A DNA stretch of 64,000 bases from P52-10 sp041397365 (GTDB taxonomy: Bacteria; Pseudomonadota; Alphaproteobacteria; Rhizobiales; Xanthobacteraceae): contig JAWKWT010000006.1 of the NCBI GenBank assembly GCA_041397365.1, forward strand, positions 186,001-250,000. Direction: 5' to 3'. The translations under genes were made by a program, and so were the position numbers. Each line of letters starts with the position of its first letter. Positions within the stretch are counted from its first letter, which is position 1. Of this stretch, positions 63,426 through 64,000 are shown in pieces. The notes beneath the pieces are model-generated. The model was not told the DNA's origin, did no database searches, and saw only the letters and a list, made by a program, of their open reading frames with translations.

Positions 63426-64000
63426 CTAGCGAACGTGGTCGATAAGTTCGGCGCCGGTGACGACGACGCGCCGTCCCGCCTCCAGCCCCGACGCGACGAG
63501 GACATTTTCGCCGTCGATCGGCTCGATCCGCACCGCGCGCGGCGCGAAGCGTTCGGCGCTCACATGCTCGTAGACGAAGTCCTGTCCGTTCGCCGCGCGC
63601 ACCACCGCGCTGCGCGGCACGGCGATGCCGTCGATCGCCTGCCCGGCTTGCGCGAACACGGTGACGAACTCGCCGGATTGCAGCTTGCCGCTATTATCTT
63701 CGACAGCGAAGCGCACCGGGATCGACTGGTTGCGCGTGACGAGGCCCGCGCCTTTGAAAGCGAGCGACACCGTCTGCCCGCTCGCGCTGCGCGCGCTCGC
63801 GCTGGCCTTTGCTGCGAGCGGCTGGAAGCTCAGTGCCTCCACCCACAGCCGCGATGGATCGACGATCTGAAACACCACCGCATTGCTCTGAACGATCTGG
63901 CCGACGATCGGCGTGCCGTCCGCGATGACGCCCGCCACCGGCGCGATCAGTTCTTCCGGCTGCCGTTTCGCCAGATCGATGGAGGCGCGCCGCTCCCGCA
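63426..64000 (-). CDS. RND efflux periplasmic adaptor subunit, C-terminal part (cut by the window edge)
   Basis: Membrane-fusion protein that links the RND pump to an outer-membrane channel. About 190 C-terminal residues are present; the N-terminus lies beyond 64000, and the frame is open to the edge (RASIDLAKRQPEELIAPVAGVI). It contains the lipoyl/barrel part (GVIADGTPIVGQIVQSNAVVFQIVDPSRLWVEA) and the membrane-proximal domain (GIAVPRSAVVRAANGQDFVYEHV, ENVLVASGLEAGRRVVVTGAELI). The stop is ten bases before the pump start. Confidence 0.92.
   Translation of the reverse strand, partial: RERRASIDLAKRQPEELIAPVAGVIADGTPIVGQIVQSNAVVFQIVDPSRLWVEALSFQPLAAKASASARSASGQTVSLAFKGAGLVTRNQSIPVRFAVEDNSGKLQSGEFVTVFAQAGQAIDGIAVPRSAVVRAANGQDFVYEHVSAERFAPRAVRIEPIDGENVLVASGLEAGRRVVVTGAELIDHVR

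Overview
The window reads as a chromosomal segment of an alphaproteobacterium of the Rhizobiales, most likely the Bradyrhizobium/Rhodopseudomonas/Afipia branch (Nitrobacteraceae). The basis is high GC, a nuoA-to-N operon running into birA and rnj, the block hup - lon - clpX - clpP - tig - nnr - glnB - glnA, the rplM-rpsI / paaI / ech / metY / ctaA block, and dispersed repeats of a rhizobial type. This placement comes from gene order and protein character, not from a database search.

Layout. 1-16844 (minus strand): 5' part of rnj, birA, and a complete Complex I operon nuoABCDEFGHIJKLMN. Three non-canonical genes sit inside it: a four-helix-bundle gene bracketed by inverted heptamer repeats between nuoC and nuoD, a small membrane protein between nuoE and nuoF, and a pentapeptide-repeat protein between nuoF and nuoG. 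17-22.8 kb: a Crp/Fnr-type regulator, a lipoprotein, a PRC-barrel protein, tRNA-Asp, an HU protein, peptidase T, an AT-richer acyltransferase next to tRNA-Val. 22.9-31.1 kb: proteostasis genes lon, clpX, clpP and tig, with one TctC-type binding protein, and tRNA-Leu. 31.2-37.5 kb: a cupredoxin-fold protein without copper ligands, nnr, and the nitrogen genes glnB-glnA behind a sigma-54 promoter, then an AI-2E/PerM family permease. 37.6-45.2 kb: phoX, rpsI-rplM, a PaaI thioesterase, a crotonase-fold protein, metY, ctaA and a DUF2842 protein. 45.3-54.2 kb: an exopolysaccharide locus (deacetylase-fold protein, GNAT/FemAB-like protein, Wzz/Wzc-like protein, glycosyltransferase, polyprenyl-phosphate sugar transferase, O-antigen-ligase-like polymerase). 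54.3-58.7 kb: alanine dehydrogenase, an enolase-superfamily enzyme, a DUF982-like protein, an FkbM methyltransferase and a GreA-like factor. 58.7-64 kb: a second TctC protein and a heavy-metal RND efflux operon cut by the window edge.

The sequence carries about 27 apparent single-base indels, most of them one base short, in runs of identical bases. They break genes that should be indispensable or intact (nuoL, nuoM, rplM, clpX, lon, glnA, glnB). I read these as sequencing or assembly errors, so the affected genes are annotated at full length with the shift positions given.

Most interesting: (1) the accessory genes in the nuo operon, especially the repeat-bracketed gene whose repeat supplies the nuoC stop codon; (2) a cluster of proteins that keep a fold but have lost catalytic or metal residues (deacetylase, BY-kinase-like domain, multicopper oxidase, crotonase, GreA-like tip); (3) a histidine-rich loop in NuoL; (4) a small exported protein in the metal-efflux operon. 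No CRISPR array, transposase, integrase or rRNA was seen.
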